Assembly (NCBI RefSeq): GCF_030552475.1
Contig: NZ_JAUPED010000006.1
Location: 224,313-288,312, forward strand
Length of the DNA stretch: 64,000 nucleotides
Direction: 5' to 3'
Origin: Mariniflexile sp. AS56
GTDB taxonomy: Bacteria; Bacteroidota; Bacteroidia; Flavobacteriales; Flavobacteriaceae
The notes beneath the pieces are model-generated. The model ran no database searches and was not told the origin of the DNA. It worked only from the letters and a program-made list of their open reading frames with translations. Position 1 is the stretch's first letter, and every line of letters starts with the position of its first letter. Shown here in pieces: positions 27,935 to 37,500 of the stretch. Position numbers and translations under genes: made by a program.

Positions 27935-29353
27935 ATGCTAAAAAAAATAATATTATCGTTTTTTTGTTTAGTTATTGTGGCTTGCGAGCTAGAAATACCT
28001 AAAACAAATTTAATTATTCTTGATATTGATGCTATTTACACACAAACCGGAACAGCTGTACAGGGAGACCATATCGGTGTAATAAAAAGAGTTGCTTCCG
28101 GTACACTAGAAGAAGGGGTTTTTGATTTACTTGCAGAAGAAACTTTAGAGGAACCAACAATAGAAGCAGCAGGTTTAGATGGTTTTACTTTTGAACTTAT
28201 AGACCAATCTGTAGATAATGCTATTGAGATAAGTACCACAGGTGTTATTACTATAAATGATATTAATGCTTTTGATCCTACTAGATACGACCGTATCATT
28301 GTAAATTATGTGGCATTTCTTGAGGGTAAATCTAAAGAAGGTACTTTTTTTATTGATATTATTGTTGATACTACAAATTCTGAATTTATAACAGTATGGA
28401 ACGTTGAAGCAGGAGATACCATTATACTGCCTTTATATGTAGGAGATGATACAGACTATAATTTTACTATTAATTGGGAGAATACTGGAGATCCAGCAGA
28501 TGACGTAGCCATAACCTCTTTTGATGATCCAGATGCACAGCATACTTTTGCTGATGCGGGTTTAAAAACCATTACTATAAAAGGCTTAATTAAAGGGTTT
28601 AATTTTGCTCAAAATGGAGCTAGTTCATCTAATTTAGTTGATGTTAAAAAATGGGGTTTTATGTATTTTGGAAGTCAACCAGGAGCGTTTCAATTTTGCG
28701 ATAATTTAGTAGAGTTTACAGCAACAGACAATCCTTTAATAGGAAGTACAACCAATATGCAACTCATGTTTTTTAACGCACGTGCTTTTAATGGTGATTT
28801 AACGGGTTGGAATGTTTCTCAAGTTACCTCTATGCATTCAACTTTTAGAAATTGTTTTGCTTTTAATGGAGATATTAGCACTTGGGATGTTTCTTCAGTT
28901 ACTACTTTGTATAGAATGTTTTTTAATGCCTCAGCTTTTAATAGTGATATAAGCAATTGGGATGTTTCTAATGTTACTGAATTTGGACAAATGTTTAGAA
29001 GAGCGGATGCTTTTAATGGTGATATAAGCAATTGGGACGTTTCTAGTGCTACTAGTTTTGGGCAAATGTTTAGACAGGCAGCTGCTTTTAATGTTGATAT
29101 TAGCGGTTGGGATGTCTCTAATGTTACTGGTTTTGCCTCATGTTTTCTTCAGGCATCAACATTTAATCAAGATATTTCGGGTTGGACAGTTTCTTCTGCT
29201 ACAGATATGACTAGTATGTTCAATGCTGCTACAAATTTCAGTCAAGATTTATCAGGTTGGGATACGAGTGTTGTTGGTAATTGCGGTAATTTTGATGTAA
29301 ACTCAAGTTTAACTGAAGATCAATTACCTAAATTAGGATGTTTTTCATTCTAA
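27935..29353 (+). CDS. Surface lipoprotein with BspA-like DUF285 repeats
   Basis: A 472-residue lipoprotein; the start at 27935 gives a clean signal (CLVIVACELEIPK, lipid Cys 17), whereas an upstream frame start at 27872 would lie inside the receptor gene. Residues 18-150 form a beta-rich N-terminal domain. VWNVEAGDTIILPLY begins the DUF285 lead-in, followed by about seven repeats of ~25 residues built on AFNGDISNWDVSNVT. In the family such repeats form extended right-handed surface structures used in adhesion or binding. It lies 43 nt after a TonB receptor, where a SusD is usually found, so it may act as the surface glycan-binding partner. That role is inferred. Confidence 0.88.
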   Translation: MLKKIILSFFCLVIVACELEIPKTNLIILDIDAIYTQTGTAVQGDHIGVIKRVASGTLEEGVFDLLAEETLEEPTIEAAGLDGFTFELIDQSVDNAIEISTTGVITINDINAFDPTRYDRIIVNYVAFLEGKSKEGTFFIDIIVDTTNSEFITVWNVEAGDTIILPLYVGDDTDYNFTINWENTGDPADDVAITSFDDPDAQHTFADAGLKTITIKGLIKGFNFAQNGASSSNLVDVKKWGFMYFGSQPGAFQFCDNLVEFTATDNPLIGSTTNMQLMFFNARAFNGDLTGWNVSQVTSMHSTFRNCFAFNGDISTWDVSSVTTLYRMFFNASAFNSDISNWDVSNVTEFGQMFRRADAFNGDISNWDVSSATSFGQMFRQAAAFNVDISGWDVSNVTGFASCFLQASTFNQDISGWTVSSATDMTSMFNAATNFSQDLSGWDTSVVGNCGNFDVNSSLTEDQLPKLGCFSF

Positions 29354-29381
29354 AGTTTACTATTTATAATACAAAAAAAGT

Positions 29382-29419
29382 AACACCTTCAGAGCTATAT
29401 ACGCTGAGGGTGTTTCTTT
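29382..29419 (+). terminator. Intrinsic terminator after receptor/DUF285 pair
   Basis: AACACCTTCAG (29382-29392) pairs with CTGAGGGTGTT (29404-29414) with one G-T pair, around an 11-nt loop, and TCTTT follows. It is the clearest intrinsic terminator in the first half of the locus and marks a transcription-unit end between the receptor pair and the esterase/sulfatase genes. Confidence 0.75.
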
Positions 29420-29469
29420 AACATAGTTATAAACTATAATAAGTTAGGTTTAAAAAACTAAAAAATAAT

Positions 29470-30336
29470 ATGAAAAGAAGAAATGCTATCAAATTAATGG
29501 GATTATTTGGTTTAGCATCCTGTGTGCCCACTAAGCTTTTAAGTCAGGTAGTAAATAACACTTGTGATGTATGTAAAAATGCTTGGGAAAGTTTGGGTAA
29601 ATTTACTAAAACGCGTTACCAATTTAGATATATAGAACCTATTGCTAGTTTGCCAAAAGTATTTATTTATGGAGATTCTGTTTCTATAGGATATACAGAA
29701 TATGTTAGAGCGTCTTTAAAGGACAAAGCTTGTGTGTATCGTTTGCACACAAATGGGCAATCAAGCGATTATTTTATTACTCGAATGGAAGTAATGAGGA
29801 AAAAAATGTTTGAGCCTTTTTTAAAAGGAGGTTGGGATTTTGAATGGGATGCCATTCATTTTAATGTTGGATTACACGATTTAAAATATTTGGCGGATAA
29901 TAAATTAGATAAGAAAAACGGAACACAAGTTTCAACTTTGAAAATTTATGAAGAGAATTTGCATAAGATTATCAACTACCTTAAAACCACGTATCCAAAA
30001 GCAAAGTTAATATTTGCGACAACAACTCCAGTACCAGAAGGTGCAGATGGCAGATTTGCAGGTGATTCTATAAAATACAATAACGTAGCATCAAAAGTAA
30101 TGAATGAATATCCAGAAGTTATTGTAAATGATTTATTTACATTTTCAACACCTATTTTAAAGGAACATGGTGTAAAAGCAGGAGACGTTCATTATAAAGC
30201 AGAAGGTTCACGTTTACAAGGAATTCAAGTTGCAAAAAAGATTGGAGACGCAATAGGAGTAACACCTATCGATTGCCCTTCAACTGATGTTATTAATGCA
30301 CAATTTAAAGCATACGAAACTAAAAAGAAGAAATAA
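29470..30336 (+). CDS. SGNH/GDSL-type esterase
   Basis: A 288-residue exported hydrolase of the SGNH fold. The N-terminus MKRRNAIKLMGLFGLASC has a twin-Arg-like start and a possible lipobox. Block I is YGDSVSIGYT (Ser 70); the Asp/His pair is in GDVHYKAEGS (Asp 239, His 241); NVGLHD provides the Asn block. Such enzymes often remove acetyl groups from polysaccharides. The stop codon overlaps the ATG of the downstream sulfatase by one base (TAATG), so the two are translationally coupled and probably act on the same modified residue. Confidence 0.82.
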   Translation: MKRRNAIKLMGLFGLASCVPTKLLSQVVNNTCDVCKNAWESLGKFTKTRYQFRYIEPIASLPKVFIYGDSVSIGYTEYVRASLKDKACVYRLHTNGQSSDYFITRMEVMRKKMFEPFLKGGWDFEWDAIHFNVGLHDLKYLADNKLDKKNGTQVSTLKIYEENLHKIINYLKTTYPKAKLIFATTTPVPEGADGRFAGDSIKYNNVASKVMNEYPEVIVNDLFTFSTPILKEHGVKAGDVHYKAEGSRLQGIQVAKKIGDAIGVTPIDCPSTDVINAQFKAYETKKKK

Positions 30337-31817
30337 TGAAATATAAAAATATTTTATTCATTGTAATGTCATTTTGGCTTTTAAGTTTACAATCTTGTAA
30401 CGCTCAAAAGCAAAAAGAAAAAAAGCCAAATATCATTTTCTTTTTTACCGATGATCAATCTTATGATACTCAAAGAGACTTCGGGAATCCAGATGTAAAA
30501 ACGCCAAATCTAGATGTTTTAGCAGATAATGGGGTATTATTTCAACGTCACTACAATACTACAGCAATTTGTATGGCTAGTAGAGCGAATGTCATGACAG
30601 GGCAATACGAGTATAAAACAGGATGTAATTTTGATCATGGTTCTTTAGGTACAAAACAATGGTCTACGTCGTATCCTGTATTGTTAAAAAAAGAAGGTTA
30701 TCGAGTTGGTTTCGCTGGCAAGTTTGGTTTTTCTGTTTCCGACACTAACGAAGGTTGGAAAGATGAAGGTGAAGTAGCGAAAGCAGATTTCGATTTTTGG
30801 GGAGGCAGCCCTGGACAAACGTCCTATAAAACCATCGAGAATGAATCGATGGCTAAATACGCTATAGATTATCCGCATAGTAGTCGAGCTTATGGAGCTG
30901 CCACTATCGATTTTATAAAGGGGTCTTTGGACAAGGAGCAACCTTTTTGTATGAGTGTCTATTTCAAGGCACCTCATAAACCAGCAGAACCAGACCCAGT
31001 TTTTGATTCTGTTTATGAAAATACAGTTTTTAGAAAATTACCTAATTACGGAAGAGAAGCAGGTAAACACCTTGCAAAACAATCTAGAATGGGAAGGCAA
31101 TACCCAAGATTTGAGACATGGGGATATGATAAAGAAGATACATACCAAAAAGCTCTACGAAAATACAATCAGCTAATTTATGGTGTAGATTATTCTATAG
31201 GCATGGTTTTAGCAGAACTAAAAAAATTGAATATAGATGATAATACCATCATAATTTTTTCTTCTGATAATGGATACTTTAACGGCTCACATGGCTTAGG
31301 TTCTAAAGTGCTTCCTTACGAGGAAGGCGCTAGAACGCCGCTTATAATAGTTGATCCACGTCAAAAAAATAAAGCTGTAAAAACGGCATCTTTATCAGGT
31401 AATGTAGATATAACTGCAACAATACTTGATTATGCAGGTGTTGCTATTCCATCTATATACGATGGAAAAAGTTTAGTTCCCATTGTAGAAGATCCAAAGA
31501 AGCAAGTAAGAGCATCACTTCCCATTGTTCAAGTTTGGGGACCAAAAGCGACACATTGCTTAACAGTTATGGATAACCAATATAAATATGTGTATTGGTA
31601 TTATAAAGAAGAAGGGAAGGGGATTTATCCTATAGAGGAACTTTTCGATATAGAAAATGACCCTTATGAAATGGTGAATATAGCTAAACTATCAGAACAT
31701 AAAATTCAGCTAGATAAAATGAGAAAGCTTTATGATATACAGTTAAATCATTGGAAAAGTGATGGTGTAAAATATAATGGTTATGAAAAATACGAATCAT
31801 TATTCCAAAGACACTAG
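30336..31817 (+). CDS. S1 family sulfatase, lipoprotein, CMASR motif and altered KWH segment
   Basis: A 493-residue formylglycine sulfatase with a lipoprotein signal (LLSLQSCNAQ). The maturation motif is C-M-A-S-R with Cys 79, a less common form than CxPSR. Where most S1 enzymes have GKWHLG, it has AGKFGFSV, so the usual His is absent there. The sulfatase at 51633 shares this change (GKFGFPV) and the tail (YEV or FDI, then DPYEM), so the two are one subgroup. FFFTDDQSYD and IIFSSDNGYFNGSHG keep the metal ligands. It is coupled to the SGNH esterase upstream. Activity is likely; substrate position is unknown. Confidence 0.88.
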   Translation: MKYKNILFIVMSFWLLSLQSCNAQKQKEKKPNIIFFFTDDQSYDTQRDFGNPDVKTPNLDVLADNGVLFQRHYNTTAICMASRANVMTGQYEYKTGCNFDHGSLGTKQWSTSYPVLLKKEGYRVGFAGKFGFSVSDTNEGWKDEGEVAKADFDFWGGSPGQTSYKTIENESMAKYAIDYPHSSRAYGAATIDFIKGSLDKEQPFCMSVYFKAPHKPAEPDPVFDSVYENTVFRKLPNYGREAGKHLAKQSRMGRQYPRFETWGYDKEDTYQKALRKYNQLIYGVDYSIGMVLAELKKLNIDDNTIIIFSSDNGYFNGSHGLGSKVLPYEEGARTPLIIVDPRQKNKAVKTASLSGNVDITATILDYAGVAIPSIYDGKSLVPIVEDPKKQVRASLPIVQVWGPKATHCLTVMDNQYKYVYWYYKEEGKGIYPIEELFDIENDPYEMVNIAKLSEHKIQLDKMRKLYDIQLNHWKSDGVKYNGYEKYESLFQRH

Positions 31818-31895
31818 TGGTGTAAAATAAACTTTATTCAATAAATAATTAACATAAAGCTAAAAAACTAAATTTAGGAGAAACATTATAACCAC

Positions 31896-31955
31896 ATGCT
31901 TACTTTCTTTGCCTTTTCTCAACAGAGAACTATTAAAGGGAAAGTGCTTTTCTGA
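31896..31955 (+). pseudogene. Fossil 5' end of a TonB-dependent receptor gene
   Basis: A 19-residue frame from ATG 31896 to the TGA at 31953-31955 encodes a peptide containing FFAFSQQRTIKGKVLF. This matches the signal-peptide end and first strand of the carboxypeptidase-D-like domain of TonB receptors; the receptor at 24757 has LFAFAQQKTVKGKI at the same place. It is preceded by an AT-rich leader like those of the real receptor genes and breaks off just where the domain should continue. I read it as the scar of a deleted SusC or TonB-receptor gene. Confidence 0.6.
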
Positions 31956-31978
31956 AATAGATTGACTAAAAAACAAAT

Positions 31979-34081
31979 ATGAAATCATTTTTATTAATTA
32001 TTCTTCTGTTTGTAAGTTTCTCTTTTTTCTCACAAGAAGAAAATAAAGATATTTTATTAATACACGCGGCACAGCGTGATTCGCAAAATGGTGTTTTCCC
32101 TTCTACTGGTAATGAGACTTATTATGATCAATTGATTCAGATGAGTAATTCAGATCTCACTATGGAATACATAGCAGAATATTTACAAGGACTGTTATCA
32201 CTTACAGATAACTATTCTGATATGCAAGTGGACGTTAATAGTGAAGGTTATGCTAACTCACTGGTAGATATTTACTATGATCCTCAGTTTGCAAGTGTCA
32301 AATCTATGATTATTAATGGCGGTTATAAATATGTGATCTTCTTTGATTCAGAGCAGGCTTATACCTACCCAGAAATCATGTATGAGGCCTGTAAACAGTT
32401 TACACAACCCATTCTGGAAGCTGGAGGTACGCCTATGTTAATGATGAATTACTCATCTTATGTTACTGATGTTAATCAATTAGGAGAGTTTACCTATCGC
32501 GCAGCAAATGGAAATGGAATAGAAGTGATTCCCGCAGGTTATGCTATAGATGAGGCTGGTTTACAAGGAAGAAAAGTTGGTGACGAAAGAGCTGAACAGG
32601 CTATGATAAGTGCAAGTGCTATTTATAGAAAAATTACAGATTTAGATGCAGCTGATGCTAATTACGTACCCACTTATGAACATACCAATATAAACCCAGC
32701 TTCTCAATACACATTATCAAACACCAGAATCACTCAACTAGCTAATTACGCTACAACTGCTGTAGATACTCACAAAACGGTTAACCATTATAGTACCAGT
32801 TATGAGAATGATGGAGCTGTGGTCTATCGTAATCTTAATATTGCAAGTGCACCATTTAATAATGAGGTTAAATACTTTTACAAAGGAACTAGTACTCATG
32901 ATTTTACAAAAGATAGACTTAATACCATTATTGGTAATTCGTTTACAGCTACAGAAAGAAAATTGAGTAAGCAAGTATTTAATACAAGAGATTGGACTGT
33001 TGATGATACAGCTCTTAGAGCAACTCTTTTTGCAGAGAATGCTGATTTAGGTGTGTTTTTATATGTTGGAGGAAGTGATCCTGATGCTGATGCTCAGGAT
33101 ATTATCAATTCAAATCAAGCAAACATGATACCTCTTGTTTTCGACTGGATAAAAGGTTTTGATAGCGCCAGTGGTATTACTTCAACAGCAAATGCTCTTA
33201 ATAATGAAGTTTGTGCTGCTTTATGGTATAACTATCACTTTAGAGGTTGGAAAACAATTCCACTTACAGTAGGTATGGGGAGATTAAATGAAACCTTTTC
33301 AAATTTCATTGCTTCTGATGATGCCATACACATTTCAGATCCACTTGTTTATATGAATGCTTCAATGATGATTGCATCTTCCATGGGAACGGAATTACCC
33401 ATCCCAAATAATTTACCAACAAGAAGAGGAACTTGGACACAAACACAACTTGAAACTGCAATTGAAATAGGTCATGATCTTATAAAAGAATTGGCGCATA
33501 TGTCTGAAACATTTAATTATGTTCCAGATAGTGATCTCTTAATTGGAACTAAATCCATTCCTAAAGTTGTAGTAAATGAAGCATTTAGTTATCAATTAAT
33601 TGCGCTTGGAGGTACAGGTAATTATACTTGGGAGCTTATATCAAGTGCACCACTTCCTGATGGATTATCACTTTCTACTGATGGTGTAATTTCTGGTACT
33701 GCAACTACTAATTTCGAATTTCAAAATGTTGCTTTTAAAGTAACCGATGATGTTGGTGCATTCAGAAAAGTTGGTTTAAACCTTTTGTCTACTTTGGATG
33801 CATTAAGTATTACATCGATAGATAATGCTTCTGATAAAAATATGTTCATTTACCCAAACCCTATTAATAACAAGGAGTTAAATGTATTGTTTACCAATAA
33901 GTTAATTAATAGTATTAAACTCGAATTATATACCTGTGACGGTAGGCGTTTAATTCAAAAAAACTATAGCAGCACTGAACAACACCTAAAAGTGAATGTA
34001 ATTAATATTCCTTCAGGTATTTATTTCCTGATGATAAAAACAGGTAATACAATCAATACAGAAAAGATAATTATAAAATAG
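31979..34081 (+). CDS. T9SS-secreted protein of unknown catalytic type
   Basis: A 700-residue exported protein. Signal peptide 1-18 (FSFFSQ), an N-terminal domain of about 500 residues that I do not recognise, a putative Ig-like domain (about 520-605, AFSYQLIALGGTGNYTWEL, DGVISGTATTN) and a T9SS sorting domain (MFIYPNPINNKELNV, SGIYFLMIKTG). The large domain has the segments GGTPMLMMNYSSY and DDAIHISDPLVYMN, faintly like the Asp-His block of SGNH-type hydrolases, but no GDS block is found. It is flanked by two gene fossils (31896-31955 and 34094-34246). The modular layout suggests a surface enzyme or binding protein for the same glycan; an unclassified fucan-active enzyme is possible. Confidence 0.8.
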   Translation: MKSFLLIILLFVSFSFFSQEENKDILLIHAAQRDSQNGVFPSTGNETYYDQLIQMSNSDLTMEYIAEYLQGLLSLTDNYSDMQVDVNSEGYANSLVDIYYDPQFASVKSMIINGGYKYVIFFDSEQAYTYPEIMYEACKQFTQPILEAGGTPMLMMNYSSYVTDVNQLGEFTYRAANGNGIEVIPAGYAIDEAGLQGRKVGDERAEQAMISASAIYRKITDLDAADANYVPTYEHTNINPASQYTLSNTRITQLANYATTAVDTHKTVNHYSTSYENDGAVVYRNLNIASAPFNNEVKYFYKGTSTHDFTKDRLNTIIGNSFTATERKLSKQVFNTRDWTVDDTALRATLFAENADLGVFLYVGGSDPDADAQDIINSNQANMIPLVFDWIKGFDSASGITSTANALNNEVCAALWYNYHFRGWKTIPLTVGMGRLNETFSNFIASDDAIHISDPLVYMNASMMIASSMGTELPIPNNLPTRRGTWTQTQLETAIEIGHDLIKELAHMSETFNYVPDSDLLIGTKSIPKVVVNEAFSYQLIALGGTGNYTWELISSAPLPDGLSLSTDGVISGTATTNFEFQNVAFKVTDDVGAFRKVGLNLLSTLDALSITSIDNASDKNMFIYPNPINNKELNVLFTNKLINSIKLELYTCDGRRLIQKNYSSTEQHLKVNVINIPSGIYFLMIKTGNTINTEKIIIK

Positions 34082-34093
34082 AATATCCGTCTT

Positions 34094-34246
34094 ATGTTAA
34101 TGTTGTTAATTAATTCGGTCAGCTTAATTATCGGGCAGGATAATAACTTAATAACAGTAGATGCCTTGTTAGAAATTGGCATAGAGTCAAAATCATATTA
34201 TAGTTCAATATTTAAAAAAGCCATAGCGTATAACCTTCAGAATTAA
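34094..34246 (+). pseudogene. Fossil 3' end of a second HTCS regulator gene
   Basis: The open frame encodes NNLITVDALLEIGIESKSYYSSIFKKA (shown in part: EIGIESKSYYSSIFKK) before a stop at 34244-34246. The intact HTCS at 1953 ends with the same EIGIESKSYYSSIFKK segment of its AraC-type DNA-binding domain. Similarity starts near 34118 and continues past the stop into the 3' flank. Everything upstream of the last ~45 codons is gone. This is direct evidence that a second, paralogous HTCS gene once stood here. Confidence 0.85.
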
Positions 34247-34256
34247 TAATAAAATA

Positions 34257-34390
34257 ATGATTGATATGAGCAACTAACTCATGTAAACCCTTTAAATTTC
34301 AAGGCTTTTAGGTTACTCTAATCAACTTGTCTGAATCGCCCAAACGTAAAGCACGATTAGAGTAAAAGTTTATCAGGTGTTATCTTTTAA
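34257..34390 (+). promoter_or_regulatory. Second copy of the HTCS-3'-flank element
   Basis: This matches 6087-6220 along its length, with the common core TGAATCGCCCAAAC, AAAGC, then GAT and GAGTAAA. It survived although the HTCS gene in front of it was deleted, and it lies about 190 nt upstream of the GH107-like gene at 34576. Retention of this flank beside a destroyed gene suggests it is still needed, for example as the promoter/operator of the 34576-onward block that the remaining HTCS could bind. Homology is seen; function is inferred. Confidence 0.45.
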
Positions 34391-34575
34391 ATTTATTAGA
34401 TTTTAAAACTTAAAAACATATCTCGAATACTCAAGTTTAAAAGCATTATGTGCAATAAGCATAAGGAAAGTAGTGTCTAAATCTTTTGGATTTATGCTAA
34501 TAAAAGTAAAAGCAGGAAATCAAATATTTGTGGACGAGAAGCCTAAGTTTTCAACTTAGAAACAATAAAATTATT
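34391..34575. other. Leader of the GH107-like gene
   Basis: An AT-rich 185-nt stretch without a coding signal. An in-frame start at 34528 exists, but its product would begin with a non-signal-like peptide, so this is better read as untranslated leader of the gene at 34576. I see no clear hairpin or promoter consensus. Confidence 0.4.
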
Positions 34576-37500
34576 ATGGTTAGCATAAAAAAAAATATCA
34601 CAATATTCTGTTTTATGTTTTTATTAAACAATATAATTCAAGCTCAAGTGTTTTTCGATGAAACATCGTCAAACGAAATAAAGTCTATAGAAGGAGGAGC
34701 AACTTGGAGTAACTCATCAAGTGGAGATTTTGTGTATAACAATAATGGATCTAATACTCAAAATAGAGCATTATTGTATTCTACATCAGCCTACAAATCT
34801 GAAGATGGATTTAAGCTAACGATTGAATATACCACAGGGTCAATAGGAGATATTGCTGGACATAATTTTTCTTTTGGTTTAATCAGTGATGAAACGGACC
34901 TATCTACCTATACAGGATTTAACCCTTTTAGAGCAGATGAATCAGTTTACAGTATTGGAGTCAATCTTACAACTGTTGGTGATGAAACAGCAAGAGGGTT
35001 AAATTTTACCGATGGAACGGAACGTATGACATTGGATGAATCTGGAACTAGGGCACAGTTTGTTGCTGGAGAAACCACCAAGATTTTCATTGAGATTGGG
35101 GAAGGTGGCTTTTGGTCCTACTACATCAATGATGTTTATGAAGCCTCTGGAGCCATAACAGAAGCGATTGATTTGAGTAAAAGTTATCACATGGTCGTTT
35201 ATGCACAAGGTGATAATGGTCTAGAAAAGTCAATTCAATCCATAAAATTAGAAAAGCAATACGCTCCAGGAGAACGTGCATTGGATAAGCGAGGCAATTG
35301 GTCTGCAAATGTGTCTTTGGTTACAGATCCAGATAAATTACTCAGAACTGTTGATTTAACAGGACCAACAGGATATAATTCTGGAGCAACACAATCTCCT
35401 CTTCACGCTGTTCAACATAAATTACTAGAAAGACTTGCTCTAGAAGGCGCAGATGGTAATGCAGCCCCTATTGATTTGATTACACCTGCTTGGGGAGATT
35501 TAAATTCAGATACACCAGATGATGACTTTTATCTTGATGAGATATTAGCAATTAAAGCCAGAGGTTATAAAGTTTTGGGATATACTAACAGTAAAAATAT
35601 GTTGGGAGTGAGTGGTGAAGACTATAATGAAATAGTAAGTCGTTGGAAAGAATGGTGTGACACTGATCCCGAAGCACAAGCTTTTATTAATAGTCAACCT
35701 TATCATACAGGTATTTGGAATACAAATACTCAGCAGTATGAAGATGCAACAGCTACATTTCCAGATAGAAAGTATATGTTTTGTTATGCCGAGTTTGTTA
35801 TAAAAGATTATTCTTTGAGGTATAACAAACACTTTAGTTCTTATCAGTTTGATGCCGCATCTACAGTATCCTCAATTGGAGGCGATAATGCTACCAGTGG
35901 TATTATAGAGGAGCAAAGAATTTATCAAGCCTTTTCAAACGCAGCTCGTGCAGGTAATCCAAACCTTGCCGTTTGTTACAATATTGGTCGTAGCTCTGTA
36001 AATTACAATAGTTTCCCTTTTGCACCAGCTGTACGATTTGAAGATTATACTTTTGGACATGCATATGGAGGAAATACAGATCATGGAAATAAAGAAAATG
36101 GAGCATATGACAGAAATTATAATCATATTACTCGTATCATGGAAACTAACGGCTATGTGCACGAAGGAGGAGGTTGGACTTGGGATGATAAAATTATAGG
36201 AAATTTTCACTCTAAATTATCTACAACTGCTTGGGGAACTGGACCTAATCCAGGATGGGAAGAAGATGATATAGTGCGGTGGACATGGGAAGCGTTAAAC
36301 GCTGGAGGTTCAATGGTTTGGTCAGGTTCTTTTACTACCCTAACTGGGGACCATATAGAATATAGGCCTTGGGCTTTTGATTTGCTAAAAGCAATAGATG
36401 ATTATTTAGCTAAATACCAATATCCAGACACCCCAAACTGGGCAAAAGCATATACAATCTTACCGCCAGCTTATATAGGGCAAGCTTACTACCATACTCT
36501 TATGGAAGAAATAGATTTTTGGGATCCGGAAGGCGATGATATTACAATGTCATTAATTACAAATGCCCCATCATGGTTAACTATTAGTGAAGACCCGCAA
36601 AATCCTGGACATTGGATATTGAGTGGGATACCTAATGAGGATTCAGAGACGTTGCATAACTTTGAATTAGAAGCTACAGATGTTAATAGTTTTAGTGGAG
36701 TTAGAGATGTCGTATTACAAGTTAATGAAGGTGTTAGTGATTTGACAGATCCGGGCGATGGAACTCCTGTTTGGATATCAAATCCAATCGAGGTTGATCT
36801 TTCTAAATTCGAAGAGCTTGGATTTAGCCTAACCCGTGGCGTAGATTTTGAAGATTTTGATGGAGATGATTTAATTTTAGAAATAGTAGGTGATGCTGCA
36901 TGGGTAACATTACAAGAATTAGCTCCAAATGTTTGGAGTTTAGATGGTGCTACGGAATGTTCAGGTTTATATGAATTAGAGTTGACATTAAGCGATGGTT
37001 TTAATACAACTTATACTACGGTGGCTATTAATGTTGTAGCACCTCAATTTCTTGATTTAACTATGAAAACTATCAGTTCAGCATCTTGGGAACTTTCAAA
37101 TGATGGTCAAGTTTCAGAAGCATATACTTTTAGTAGTGCTTCACAATATTGGCGTAGAGCAATACTCTATTCTACGGAGTCGTTTCAATCAGAAGAAGGT
37201 TTTGTTTTAACGGTAAATTACAATACAGAAGTTATATCTGATACTGGAGCACATAATTTATCCTTCGGACTTGTAAGTACAGATACAGATTTGGAAAATT
37301 ATCAAGGCTTAGATCCAGTTGGTTATAACGGTATAAATCCATTTGGGAGTGATACAAGTGTATATAGTCTTGGAGTAAATTTAACCTTAGATTTAGGAGC
37401 AACAACGCGAGGTCTTAACTTTACAAATGCAAGCACAGTTGCTAATCTAGATGTTTCAGGAACAAACGTACAATTTGTTAATGGCAATGTACCTACAGAA

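Noticed and set aside
28800..29250. 75-nt periodic repeats that could suggest a CRISPR-like or satellite array
   Set aside because: The period is in frame and encodes DUF285 protein repeats; units vary and have no constant repeat plus unique spacer structure.
34528..34575. In-frame upstream start extending the GH107-like protein by 16 residues
   Set aside because: The added residues are polar and basic and would bury the signal peptide; ATG 34576 begins a normal signal peptide.
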